A stretch of DNA of 64,000 nucleotides from an uncultured Prevotella sp. (GTDB taxonomy: Bacteria > Bacteroidota > Bacteroidia > Bacteroidales > Bacteroidaceae): NCBI GenBank assembly GCA_902800365.1, contig CADCEF010000002.1, positions 62,001-126,000 of the forward strand, given 5' to 3'. The notes under the pieces are model-generated. The model ran no database searches and was not told the origin of the DNA. It saw only the letters and a list, made by a program, of their open reading frames with translations. A program made the position numbers and the translations under genes. Positions 33,097 to 43,024 of the stretch are shown piece after piece (within the stretch, counting starts at the first letter, position 1; each line of letters starts with the position of its first letter).

Positions 33097-33777
33097 TTAC
33101 TTGCTTGCCTCTGCGTTTGCCTCGTTAATCATCTTCTCAGAAGCATACATGTAAACCTCAACACGACGGTTCTGCTTGCGCCCCTCAGCTGTAGAGTTAT
33201 CAGCTACAGGATTTGTAGAACCCTGACCGTCGATAGTCTTGATCTGTGCAGAAGCAACACCCTGTGACTTCAGAAACTTAGAAACGCTCTGAGCACGGTT
33301 CTTTGACAGAGGATTGTTTACAGCGTCGCTACCAGTATTGTCAGTATGACCAATGATGGCGATATCCATATCTCTGTTCTCCTTCAGCACCTCAGCAAAC
33401 TGAGTCAGCGAAGCCTTAGATGTAGCATTCAGATCAGCCTTGTTTGTAGCGAACAGGATACCAGAATCGAAAGTAACCTTTACAGCCTCCAGACCGTTAG
33501 CGTCAGTGATAGTCTCCACCTGAGCGTTCTTAACAGCCTCAGCCTCTTTCTTAGCCTTATCCATCTTCTTACCGATGATGGCACCTGTTGTAGCACCTAC
33601 AGTACCACCGATAACAGCTCCGATAGCAGTGTTACCAGCCATCTTACCGATGATGGCACCAACCACTGCGCCACCGCCAGCACCTATTGCAGTACCCTTA
33701 GCAGTGTTACTTACGTTACATCCTACCAATACCATTGCAGCACACAGTCCTGCAGCAATTGATTTCAAATTCTTCAT
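33097..33777 (-). CDS. OmpA-family lipoprotein with glycine-zipper domain
   Basis: A 226-aa outer-membrane lipoprotein (lipobox VLVGC, Cys20). Residues about 28-70 are a glycine-zipper segment with alternating GAIIGKMAGNTAIGAVIGG patterns. The OmpA C-terminal peptidoglycan-binding domain covers about 108-216, with IIGHTDNTGSDAVNNPLSKN and GRKQNRRVEV. It probably ties the outer membrane to murein, in keeping with the downstream mtgA. Confidence 0.93.
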   Translation of the reverse strand: MKNLKSIAAGLCAAMVLVGCNVSNTAKGTAIGAGGGAVVGAIIGKMAGNTAIGAVIGGTVGATTGAIIGKKMDKAKKEAEAVKNAQVETITDANGLEAVKVTFDSGILFATNKADLNATSKASLTQFAEVLKENRDMDIAIIGHTDNTGSDAVNNPLSKNRAQSVSKFLKSQGVASAQIKTIDGQGSTNPVADNSTAEGRKQNRRVEVYMYASEKMINEANAEASK

Positions 33778-33822
33778 AATTCTCTAATCTTTAATTAATC
33801 GTTAAACATTCGTTTCTGCGTG

Positions 33823-33850
33823 CAAAGATATGATATAAATCCGAAACAAA
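33823..33850 (-). promoter_or_regulatory. Promoter of the OmpA-like lipoprotein gene
   Basis: On the minus strand, TTTG at 33850-33847 and TATCTTTG at 33830-33823, spaced 16 bp. Confidence 0.55.
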
Positions 33851-33896
33851 CAACTTTTTTAAGCATTAATAAACAAAATTTTTCTTCTGTTTATCC

Positions 33897-35162
<1,266 letters not shown>

Positions 35163-35310
35163 TTAGTTGATGTTAATATTAATTGGTTTTAAAAATAATT
35201 CTCTGTTTGATTTGACGCCATAGACCTTACAAAGTAAAACCTTAAAGGCTATAATTACAGAACATTAACAATTTTCCGTGAATTATCATTGTTATATGGG
35301 ATTTTTTCAG

Positions 35311-35318
35311 TACCTTTG
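35311..35318 (+). promoter_or_regulatory. -7 promoter box of proS
   Basis: TACCTTTG, 34 bp before the start codon; the -33 region has only a degenerate match. Confidence 0.55.
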
Positions 35319-35352
35319 CAGGCAAAATTGAAATCATAGGAAAAATATCGAA

Positions 35353-36834
35353 ATGGCAAAAGAATTAAAAGAACTTACAAAAAGGGCTGATAACTACAGC
35401 CAGTGGTTTAACGACCTGGTTGTAAAGGCCGACCTGGCTGAGCAGAGCGCCGTACGCGGATGTATGGTGATTAAGCCCTACGGCTACGCCATCTGGGAGA
35501 AGATGCAGCAGCAGCTGGACAAGATGTTTAAGGAGACTGGAGCACAGAACGCATACTTCCCCTTGCTGATTCCAAAGTCGTTCCTCTCAAAGGAGGCTGA
35601 GCACGTTGAGGGCTTTGCCAAGGAGTGCGCTGTGGTTACTCACTACCGTCTGCGCGCCAAGGAGGATAAGAGCGGCGTTGAGGTTGACCCAACTGCTAAG
35701 CTGGAGGAAGAGCTGATTGTTCGCCCAACATCAGAGACAATTATCTGGAATACATATAAGAACTGGATTCAGTCATGGCGCGATCTGCCATTGATGTGCA
35801 ACCAGTGGTGTAACGTGATGCGCTGGGAGATGCGTACACGCCCATTCCTGCGCACAAGTGAGTTCCTCTGGCAGGAAGGTCACACTGCTCATGCCACACG
35901 CGAGGAGGCTGAGGAGGAAGCACAGAAGATGCTGAAGGTTTATGCCAAGTTTGCTGAGGAGTGGATGGCTGTGCCTGTGGTACAGGGTGTGAAGAGTGAG
36001 ACTGAGCGTTTTGCCGGTGCTCTGGACACATACACCATCGAGGCTATGATGCAGGACGGTAAGGCTCTGCAGAGCGGTACAAGCCACTTCCTTGGTCAGA
36101 ACTTTGCTAAGGCTTTCGAGGTTACATATCTTAATAAGGAGAACAAGCCTGAGTATGTATGGGCTACTTCATGGGGTGTTTCTACACGACTGATTGGTGC
36201 GCTGATCATGACTCACAGCGATGACAACGGACTGGTATTGCCTCCACGTCTGGCTCCTATCCAGGTGGTTATCATTCCTATCGCCAACAAGCCTGAGCAG
36301 ATGGACCAGGTGAACAATGCAGTACAGCCTATCATCGACGAGCTGCGCAGCAAGGGCATCAGCGTGAAGTTTGACAATGCTGACAACAAGCGCCCTGGAT
36401 TCAAGTTTGCTGACTATGAGCTGAAGGGTGTTCCTGTTCGTCTGGTTCTGGGTGCTCGCGACTTGGAGAACGGCACCATCGAGGTGATGCGCCGCGACAC
36501 TCTGGAGAAGGAGACACGCTCTATCGACGGAATAGCCCAGTATGTAGAGCAGCTGCTTGAGGACATCCAGCAGAACATCTTCAAGAAGGCTAAGGACTAT
36601 CGTGATGCTCACATCTACGAGTGCGAGAACTACGAGGAGTTCAAGGAGAAGGTTAAGGATGGTGGATTCTTCCTGTGCCACTGGGACGGTACTGCCGAGA
36701 CTGAGGCAAGAATCAAGGAGGAGACTCAGGCCACAATACGATGCGTGCCATTCGGAGTTGAGCAGACTCCTGGTGTGGACATGGTTACTGGTAAGCCAGC
36801 GAAATGCCGCGTGATTATCGCTCGTTCTTACTAA
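35353..36834 (+). CDS. proS: Prolyl-tRNA synthetase (archaeal/eukaryote-like type)
   Basis: A 493-aa class II synthetase that charges tRNA-Pro. Motif 2 lies in [20 protein letters not shown] with the QEGHTAHAT loop, and motif 3 in [20 protein letters not shown]. The anticodon-binding domain begins near 290 (PIQVVIIPI) and a zinc-binding-like C-terminal domain closes the protein. There is no bacterial editing insertion between motifs 2 and 3, which places it in the ProS type 3 class common in Bacteroidota. It is monocistronic with its own terminator. Confidence 0.97.
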   Translation: MAKELKELTKRADNYSQWFNDLVVKADLAEQSAVRGCMVIKPYGYAIWEKMQQQLDKMFKETGAQNAYFPLLIPKSFLSKEAEHVEGFAKECAVVTHYRLRAKEDKSGVEVDPTAKLEEELIVRPTSETIIWNTYKNWIQSWRDLPLMCNQWCNVMRWEMRTRPFLRTSEFLWQEGHTAHATREEAEEEAQKMLKVYAKFAEEWMAVPVVQGVKSETERFAGALDTYTIEAMMQDGKALQSGTSHFLGQNFAKAFEVTYLNKENKPEYVWATSWGVSTRLIGALIMTHSDDNGLVLPPRLAPIQVVIIPIANKPEQMDQVNNAVQPIIDELRSKGISVKFDNADNKRPGFKFADYELKGVPVRLVLGARDLENGTIEVMRRDTLEKETRSIDGIAQYVEQLLEDIQQNIFKKAKDYRDAHIYECENYEEFKEKVKDGGFFLCHWDGTAETEARIKEETQATIRCVPFGVEQTPGVDMVTGKPAKCRVIIARSY

Positions 36835-36856
36835 AGAGCGAACTATTATAAAAGCA

Positions 36857-36888
36857 AAAGAGGAACCTTCGCAGGTTCCTCTTTTTTT
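36857..36888 (+). terminator. Terminator of proS
   Basis: A perfect 11-bp stem, AAAGAGGAACC (36857-36867) with GGTTCCTCTTT (36874-36884), loop TTCGCA, then a T run. Confidence 0.9.
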
Positions 36889-37070
36889 AACCATAAACTA
36901 ATGTTCTTAAAAATAAATTAAACATTACTTTATGGAGGCCGAAATATCACTTACCTCACGATAAACGATCTTCTAATTAACCTTAATAATCTAATACCAT
37001 GAAAAACACGTTGCAAAAGTAGGTTTTTTCTTGGTAAAACGGAAAACTAGAAGAAGGAAATCGATGGATT
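36889..37070. other. Intergenic segment with an orphan gene-start-like leader
   Basis: Between proS and DUF3256. On the plus strand an A/T-rich tract (AATTAACCTTAATAATCTAA) leads to ATG at 36999 encoding only MKNTLQK before TAG; the leader resembles those of outer-membrane protein genes in this group. On the minus strand a TACTTTTG box (37021-37014) points into the gap with no gene behind it. It may be the remnant of a lost gene. Confidence 0.35.
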
Positions 37071-37538
37071 TTAACGTTTGTTTAACAAATCATCGTCGCG
37101 CTTCAGGATATTTTGCATTTCCAATCGCCTGATGCGCTGCTGCTGAGCCTCGGTGAGCACGGGCTGAGCAACGGGTTGCCATGTGGCAGAATAGTAGTGT
37201 ACCCTACTCTCTCCGTAGATGGAATCAACCAGGAAGGTCTCTACCACAGCCACTACGCTATCCATAGCAATCATGTCGACACGCAGCGATGGGTTCATCT
37301 GTATCGACAGACTGTCGTCAGCAATCGACAGCATCTGACTGGTCCCGCCAAGCTGATTACGAACCTCGGCCTTCATACCTGAGTCGAGGAAATCGATAAA
37401 GTCAAGACGGTTGTTCTTTGAGAGATAAGGCATAAGGGAGTCAGGCATCTCCCTGAAAGCGTCGCGAATCTGGACGCTCTGGGCTGATGCCTGACTAAAT
37501 GTTGCGGCCACTAACAGGGCCATAAGAGTTTTCTTCAT
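37071..37538 (-). CDS. DUF3256 secreted protein
   Basis: A 155-aa exported protein, signal MKKTLMALLVAATFSQASAQ. The mature part opens IRDAFREMPDSLMPYLSKNN, the hallmark of DUF3256, and is otherwise a small beta-rich domain. The start ATG overlaps the last base of the paaK stop, so they are cotranscribed. The family is Bacteroidales-specific and of unknown function. Confidence 0.85.
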   Translation of the reverse strand: MKKTLMALLVAATFSQASAQSVQIRDAFREMPDSLMPYLSKNNRLDFIDFLDSGMKAEVRNQLGGTSQMLSIADDSLSIQMNPSLRVDMIAMDSVVAVVETFLVDSIYGESRVHYYSATWQPVAQPVLTEAQQQRIRRLEMQNILKRDDDLLNKR

Positions 37539-38878
37539 TATCCGCGAGATGGTCTTAAATCCTTTACACGAACGGCCTTGCCCTCGCTCTGTGGCAGTGA
37601 GCCCTTCTTAACAAGCTTGACCTGAGGAGTGAGCAGAATCTCGTCCTTAAGGGCGCGCTGGATGTCCTTCATCATCTTCTGCATCTCAGGATAGATTTCA
37701 GTCTCCAGGCTATCAAGCTCAACTTCTACGGTCATAACATCATTATCGTCGATGGTCTCAAGGGTGATGAGGTAGTTGCTGCCAAGTCCAGGATACTGAA
37801 CCAGAATCTTCTCTACCTGCATTGGGAATACGTTTACACCCTTGATGATAAACATATCATCGGTACGGCCCTTGATACGGTCGATACGGCGATGGGTACG
37901 GCCACACTTACATGGCTCAGCGATGATACGGGTGAGGTCGCGTGTGCGATAGCGCAGGATAGGCATCATATCACGATCGAGCGTGGTGAGCACCATCTCG
38001 CCCATCTCACCATCGGGCACTGGCTCGAGAGTATCTGGGTCGACAATCTCTACGATATAGTTATCCTCCCAAAGGTGCATACCGTCCTGATACTTACACT
38101 CGAAAGCTACACCAGGGCCATTCATCTCTGTCATACCAAACGAGTTGTAAGCCTTTACACCAAGCATGCGCTCGATACGACGACGCTGCTCCTCAGTGTG
38201 AGGCTCGGCTCCGATGCACAGGGTGCGGAGCTTGGTAGTAGAGGGGTCGACACCCTCTTCCTTGAATACCTCAGCCAAACGGATGGCGTAAGAAGGAATG
38301 GCATGCAGACAGGTTGTGCCAAAGTCCTTAATAAACTTGATCTGACGCTTTGAGTTACCAGCTGCAGCAGGAACAGTCATAGCGCCAAGCCACTCGGCAC
38401 CATACTGGAATCCCAGTCCGCCAGTAAACATACCATAGCCACTTGAGTTCTGGAACACGTCGCTCTTACGGCAACCAACCATATAGAGGTTGCGGGCAAT
38501 CATATTGGCCCATGAACAGATGTCGTGCTCAGAATAGACAACCACACATGGATTTCCTGTGGTACCACTGGTAGAGTGGATACGAACAGCATCGTCTAAA
38601 TTTCCGCCAACAAGTCCGAAGGGATAGTTATCGCGCAGATCCTGCTTTGTGGTGAAAGGAATCTTGCGAAGGTCATCCAGGCTGTTGATTGAGTCGGCAG
38701 TGATGCCGAGATCGCCCAAACGCTTCTTGTAAAATGGCGATTTCAGACAGACATTGATGGTGTCCTTTAGTTTTTTAACCTGCAACTGCTGGAGCTGCTC
38801 TCTTGGCATGGTCTCGATTTCGGGCTGCCAGTGTTCGCCATCTGGCTTGATGGTAGCCATAATCTTCTCGTCAGTCAT
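37538..38878 (-). CDS. paaK: Phenylacetate-CoA ligase
   Basis: A 446-aa adenylate-forming enzyme that activates aryl acids such as phenylacetate with ATP and CoA. The P-loop-like block is HSTSGTTGNP near residue 107. Later blocks are YNSFGMTEMNGPG, YRTRDLTRI and GRTDDMFIIKGVNVFP. Cysteines in CKCGRTHR form the zinc knuckle typical of PaaK. In anaerobic gut Bacteroidota it usually works with indolepyruvate-type 2-oxoacid oxidoreductases in reversible amino-acid metabolism; those genes are not here. An in-frame ATG at codon 7 is an alternative start. Confidence 0.94.
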   Translation of the reverse strand: MTDEKIMATIKPDGEHWQPEIETMPREQLQQLQVKKLKDTINVCLKSPFYKKRLGDLGITADSINSLDDLRKIPFTTKQDLRDNYPFGLVGGNLDDAVRIHSTSGTTGNPCVVVYSEHDICSWANMIARNLYMVGCRKSDVFQNSSGYGMFTGGLGFQYGAEWLGAMTVPAAAGNSKRQIKFIKDFGTTCLHAIPSYAIRLAEVFKEEGVDPSTTKLRTLCIGAEPHTEEQRRRIERMLGVKAYNSFGMTEMNGPGVAFECKYQDGMHLWEDNYIVEIVDPDTLEPVPDGEMGEMVLTTLDRDMMPILRYRTRDLTRIIAEPCKCGRTHRRIDRIKGRTDDMFIIKGVNVFPMQVEKILVQYPGLGSNYLITLETIDDNDVMTVEVELDSLETEIYPEMQKMMKDIQRALKDEILLTPQVKLVKKGSLPQSEGKAVRVKDLRPSRG

Positions 38879-38916
38879 ATCTTATAGTTTATTTGGTTTA
38901 TCTTATCTATTTATCG

Positions 38917-39636
38917 TTATTGTTGCGCTAACTGCATCATCATAACTGCAGAAAGACCTGCTGTTTCTGTGCGCAGGCGGCTCTCGCCAAGGTTTACTGA
39001 CACCCAGCCAGCGGCCACAGCCTGACGAACCTCGTCGATAGAGAAATCGCCCTCAGGACCAACAAGTACTGTAGCATCGTCAGTATCGGATGGCTTGCGC
39101 AGCTCATCGAACAGGTTTACACGAGGTACTTCTTCGTAGCAGTGGGCTATATACTTGCGACCCTCGATAGGCTGCTTGAGGAAAGCATCGAAATGAACCA
39201 TCTCGTTAACCTTTGGCTTCCAGGCCTTGTGGCTCTGCTTAACAGCAGCTGTTACAATCTTATCGAGGCGCACAAGCTTTACCAGTCGGCGCTCAGAGAA
39301 CTTGCAATTAAGGAATGATACCTCGTCGATACCTATCTCAGTAGCTTTCTCCATCATCCACTCAATACGATCCATCATCTTTGTGGGTGCTATGCCAAGG
39401 TGCAGATGTCCCTTCCACTGGCGCTGCTGCGGCAGTTTCTCGATAATCTCGTAGTAACAGTGATGTGTGGCAGCAACAGTTACCTTACCACGGAAATAAT
39501 TGCCCTCGCCATCCATCAGGAAAAGCTCGTCGCCACTCTTCAGGCGCAGCACACGCATGGCGTGCATTGCCTCATCGGTTGGCAGCTCTGTCTGATTTTC
39601 TGCATCAGGTACAAAGAAATATCTTGTTTCCTTCAT
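38917..39636 (-). CDS. rsmE: 16S rRNA m3U1498 methyltransferase
   Basis: A 239-aa SPOUT methyltransferase acting on U1498 of 16S rRNA. It has an N-terminal PUA-like domain (ETRYFFVPDAENQ..AMHAMRVLRL) and a C-terminal knot with VGPEGDFSIDE and VNLGESRLRTETA. It lies 10 bp downstream of the nucleoside transporter gene and 38 bp upstream of paaK on the same strand. Confidence 0.95.
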   Translation of the reverse strand: MKETRYFFVPDAENQTELPTDEAMHAMRVLRLKSGDELFLMDGEGNYFRGKVTVAATHHCYYEIIEKLPQQRQWKGHLHLGIAPTKMMDRIEWMMEKATEIGIDEVSFLNCKFSERRLVKLVRLDKIVTAAVKQSHKAWKPKVNEMVHFDAFLKQPIEGRKYIAHCYEEVPRVNLFDELRKPSDTDDATVLVGPEGDFSIDEVRQAVAAGWVSVNLGESRLRTETAGLSAVMMMQLAQQ

Positions 39637-39646
39637 ATTCTATATC

Positions 39647-40963
39647 TTATTTTTTTGTTTCTGGATGGAATGACAAAGCAAATGCTATACCAACAACAAG
39701 CGCAAAGCTTGCGAAGATAAACCAACAGGTAGTCCAGTCACCCTGAAGGAATCCATTCTCCCAATAACAATAATGATTAACTATCTCACCAGCGGCAAGT
39801 GTGCCTACAGTGGCACCAACACCATTGGTCATCATCATAAACAAACCCTGAGCAGAGGCCTTGATACTTGGCTCGCACACCTGGTCGACAAAGATACCGC
39901 CTGAGACATTGAAGAAGTCGAAAGCGACACCATAGACGATGCACGACAGGATGAACATAATCACACCAGGCATAGCTGGATTACCTACACCAAAGAATCC
40001 GAAACGGAACACCCATGCAAACATTGACATGAGCATTACAACCTTAATGCCATAGCGCTTAAGGAAGAATGGAATCATCAATATACACAGTGCCTCACTA
40101 ATCTGAGAGATACTGGTGAGCAGAGTAGCATTATTAGCTGCAAACGATGTGGCTACAGCTGCATCGGCACTACCCTTGAAGCTAGTGATGAAAGGACCAG
40201 CATAGCCGTTGGTTACCTGCAGACACATGCCAAGCAGGGCTGAGAATATAAAGAACAGAGCCATCTGCTTTGACTTGAAAAGCTTGAAGGCATCGAGACC
40301 CAAGCTCTCTACAAGCGAAACATTCTTCTCAGTTCTGTCGATCTTGCACTCTGGTAATGTGAAGCAATACAAGCACAAAGCTACACTGATAATGCCAGAT
40401 ACGAAGAACTGCATGTAGGTGTACTGGAACTTATAACCGTTATCTGCCAGAGTCATAGAGAAACTTCCATCCTGCCATACAGCGCAGTTGACAAACCACA
40501 TGGTTACGATGAATCCCACTGTGCCAAGCACACGGATTGGTGGGAAATCCTTAACGGTATCGCCACCGTTGTTCTTCAATATAGTGAATGCTGTGGTATT
40601 GGCCAATGCGATAGTAGGCATGAAGAATGCCACGCTAAGGGTATAGAGTGCTATGAACAGCGACTTATCCTGCAGTTCGTTACCATAACCAGCCTGCAAG
40701 CCAAGCCACCAGCAACCCAGCATAAAGCCTCCTGCTGCCAGATGGCACAAGCCCAACAAACGCTGGGGTTGGATATACTTATCGGCCACAATACCCATGA
40801 GTGTGGGCATAAAAATACTAACGATACCCTGAATAGCATAGAACCAAGAAATCTTGTCGCCAAGTCCGGCTACTCCAAGGTAGTTTCCCATACATGTTAG
40901 ATAAGCTCCCCATACAGCGAACTCAAGGAAGTTCATCAATGACAATCGGAATTTCAGATTCAT
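39647..40963 (-). CDS. NupG-type MFS nucleoside transporter
   Basis: A 438-aa inner-membrane protein with 12 predicted helices. It begins with the nucleoside:H+ symporter pattern (KFRLSLMNFLEFAVWGAYL). Other family features are the GIVADKYIQPQRLLG loop between helices 2 and 3 and a polar central loop near residues 205-220. The likely function is proton-coupled nucleoside uptake, complementing cdd. It follows the DUF4296 lipoprotein gene by 8 bp. The substrate is inferred from family. Confidence 0.88.
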   Translation of the reverse strand: MNLKFRLSLMNFLEFAVWGAYLTCMGNYLGVAGLGDKISWFYAIQGIVSIFMPTLMGIVADKYIQPQRLLGLCHLAAGGFMLGCWWLGLQAGYGNELQDKSLFIALYTLSVAFFMPTIALANTTAFTILKNNGGDTVKDFPPIRVLGTVGFIVTMWFVNCAVWQDGSFSMTLADNGYKFQYTYMQFFVSGIISVALCLYCFTLPECKIDRTEKNVSLVESLGLDAFKLFKSKQMALFFIFSALLGMCLQVTNGYAGPFITSFKGSADAAVATSFAANNATLLTSISQISEALCILMIPFFLKRYGIKVVMLMSMFAWVFRFGFFGVGNPAMPGVIMFILSCIVYGVAFDFFNVSGGIFVDQVCEPSIKASAQGLFMMMTNGVGATVGTLAAGEIVNHYCYWENGFLQGDWTTCWFIFASFALVVGIAFALSFHPETKK

Positions 40964-40971
40964 AATTATAC

Positions 40972-41979
40972 TTAGTTATTGGGTTTATTACTTTTCTTTA
41001 TCTGATGCATATTAGGCAGTGGCTTAGGCTGGTGCATCTGCTTTTGTTGCATCTCGCGCATCTTGTTAATCTCGCCCACGGTCAAAGGACGATTTCCTGG
41101 ATGAGGCATAGGATGGCGCAGCGAGTCGTACTGAACAGAATCGGGCTTCACAAAATGAGTGCTGTCTATCTGCGGCTGCTGAGGAATCACAGGCTGCTCT
41201 ACAATCTTGTTGTGGAACTTGGCCAGCGTGATATTGTCGACAAACATCAAGCACAGACTATTGGTATTATCAGTGCTTGGACGATTGCCACACATCACAA
41301 ATCCCTTAATCTCCTTTACACGCTCCTTGCAATAAGGTATGCGAAGGGTTGTTGTGCCTGAAGTAGATATAGTGGCAAACGCTTTAGTGGTGCTATCGTT
41401 GGCATAGGTTACTGCCAGATAGGCTACAGCCTGACGATTACCATTCTGCATAAGCCATGTGGTGTTGAAGCTCATCATAAAGCTATCACCCTGGTGGAAT
41501 GTGGTGTCAGCCTGCTGACTGAAGGTGTAGAGATGATAAGGACGATCGTTGAGCAGCATAAGCGCACGATTGCCAGTCCACACATCTACAGTGTCGCCAC
41601 TGGTAGAATTAGACACCATGTTCTGCACCTCGTTAACAACAGCACCATATTTCTCAGCCTCCGCATTAAGGCGGCTCTGCACATTCTTGTAAATCTCCTG
41701 GAATCTGTCAGCGCGAGTATAGTAATAAACCAGCGAAGAGTCGAATTCTGCCTGGGTAATGCCATGCTCCTTGAGCACCAACTCGAATGTAAGGCGACGA
41801 TTATAATCGCTATTGCCATCCTGCTGCTGGGCAGCAATACCCTGAGCTATGTGATAGTCGTAGATAAGGTCTTCCATATCGTCGGGCTGGATATACTGCG
41901 ACGGAACCTGGGGTTTACAGCTGGCCAACAAAAGCACTGCTGCCACCACATTTATAATATGTAAAGCCTTATTCTTCAA
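40972..41979 (-). CDS. DUF4296 lipoprotein
   Basis: A 335-aa lipoprotein (lipobox LLASC, Cys21). The N-terminal 90 residues are the DUF4296 domain: YIQPDDMEDLIYDYHIAQGI, followed by an all-helical stretch. The middle is a beta-rich domain and the last 70 residues are Pro/Gln-rich (HPGNRPLTVGEINKMREMQQ). It overlaps the lspA stop by 11 bp. The neighbouring signal peptidase II is the enzyme that would mature it. Function unknown. Confidence 0.85.
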   Translation of the reverse strand: MKNKALHIINVVAAVLLLASCKPQVPSQYIQPDDMEDLIYDYHIAQGIAAQQQDGNSDYNRRLTFELVLKEHGITQAEFDSSLVYYYTRADRFQEIYKNVQSRLNAEAEKYGAVVNEVQNMVSNSTSGDTVDVWTGNRALMLLNDRPYHLYTFSQQADTTFHQGDSFMMSFNTTWLMQNGNRQAVAYLAVTYANDSTTKAFATISTSGTTTLRIPYCKERVKEIKGFVMCGNRPSTDNTNSLCLMFVDNITLAKFHNKIVEQPVIPQQPQIDSTHFVKPDSVQYDSLRHPMPHPGNRPLTVGEINKMREMQQKQMHQPKPLPNMHQIKKSNKPNN

Positions 41980-42616
41980 CTTTCTTCTCTTCTTTCTTTA
42001 TTGATATTTTACTAATTTCCTCTCTGTAAAACAACAGCAGCAAAACCACGCTGACACTGATGCTCGCATCGGCAAAATTAAACACGGGACTAAAGAACAC
42101 AAAATGATCGCCTCCAACAAAAGGCATCCACGTGGGCCATTCTGTCTCAATAAGAGGGAAGTAGAACATATCTACTACCTTACCCATTAGGAATGGGGCG
42201 TAACCCGTACCAAAGGGAACGAAATAAGACAGATAATAGGGCGACGACTCGTTGAACACCAGTCCGTAGAACATACAGTCGATAAGGTTACCAGCTGCAC
42301 CAGCCAGAACCATCGACAGGCAGATGATATAACCTGTACGGACATTCTTCTTTACCTGCTGCCAGATATAATAACCCAGCACACAGATGGCTGCAACACG
42401 GAACAACGAGAGGATAATCTTGCTGCCCAGCTGCATACCAAAGGCCATGCCCATGTTCTCAATAAACGTGATGTAGAACCAGTCGGTGATGTGAATACTC
42501 TCATGGAGACTCATCGAGGTCTTCACCCAGATTTTTATTGCCTGGTCAATAAGGAGAATGGCGACAACTATCAGCGTCGCCAATCTGCCTTTTGTGATAA
42601 GAGAACTACGCGTCAC
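41969..42616 (-). CDS. lspA: Lipoprotein signal peptidase (signal peptidase II)
   Basis: A 215-aa inner-membrane aspartyl protease that removes signal peptides from lipidated prolipoproteins. Four hydrophobic helices are visible. The catalytic Asp pair lies in GAAGNLIDCMFYG and VFNFADASISV. It is slightly longer than the 160-170 aa of proteobacterial forms, with an extra loop (YYLSYFVPFGTGYAP) usual in Bacteroidota. It overlaps the DksA-like gene (4 bp) and the DUF4296 gene (11 bp), making a tightly packed unit. Confidence 0.95.
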   Translation of the reverse strand: MTRSSLITKGRLATLIVVAILLIDQAIKIWVKTSMSLHESIHITDWFYITFIENMGMAFGMQLGSKIILSLFRVAAICVLGYYIWQQVKKNVRTGYIICLSMVLAGAAGNLIDCMFYGLVFNESSPYYLSYFVPFGTGYAPFLMGKVVDMFYFPLIETEWPTWMPFVGGDHFVFFSPVFNFADASISVSVVLLLLFYREEISKISIKKEEKKVEE

Positions 42617-42993
42617 TTTTTCTGGTTAAGCTTAGACTCAACACTAAGGGTTGCATGAGGAACAGCGCGAAGGCGCTCCTTTGGAATAAGCTTGCCAGTG
42701 ATACGGTCGATACCATAGGTCTTGTTCTCGATACGTACCAAAGCAGCCTTCAAACCCTGAATAAACTTCTGCTGGCGTGCAGCCATTGAGATGAGCTCCT
42801 CCTTTGACTGAGTAGCACTACCCTCCTCCAATGCCTTGTAGGTGGGTGATGTATCGTCTACATCGTTGCTATCTTCATTGGTAAGAACGCGCATCATCTG
42901 CTCGTAATCACGCTTGGCCAAAGCCATCTTTTCGTTTATGATCTGACGGAACTCCTCGAGCTCCTCATCAGTATAGCGAGTCTTCTCTGCCAT
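42613..42993 (-). CDS. DksA/TraR-like protein without zinc-finger cysteines
   Basis: A 126-aa protein with the DksA layout: an N-terminal coiled coil (YTDEELEEFRQIINEKMALA...) and a C-terminal globular end, YGIDRITGKLIPKERLRAVPHATL. This matches the YGxCxxCGxxIxxxRLxAxP core of DksA, but every cysteine is missing; the protein contains none. DksA binds the RNA polymerase secondary channel with ppGpp; paralogues lacking cysteines remain active in some bacteria. It lies between ileS and lspA on one strand. Confidence 0.88.
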   Translation of the reverse strand: MAEKTRYTDEELEEFRQIINEKMALAKRDYEQMMRVLTNEDSNDVDDTSPTYKALEEGSATQSKEELISMAARQQKFIQGLKAALVRIENKTYGIDRITGKLIPKERLRAVPHATLSVESKLNQKK

Positions 42994-43024
42994 AATACTT
43001 TAATGCTTAGTTATTGATTATTAT

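Noticed and set aside
36169..36894. 241-aa minus-strand frame opposite proS
   Set aside because: Starts inside the proS terminator and mirrors conserved proS codons.
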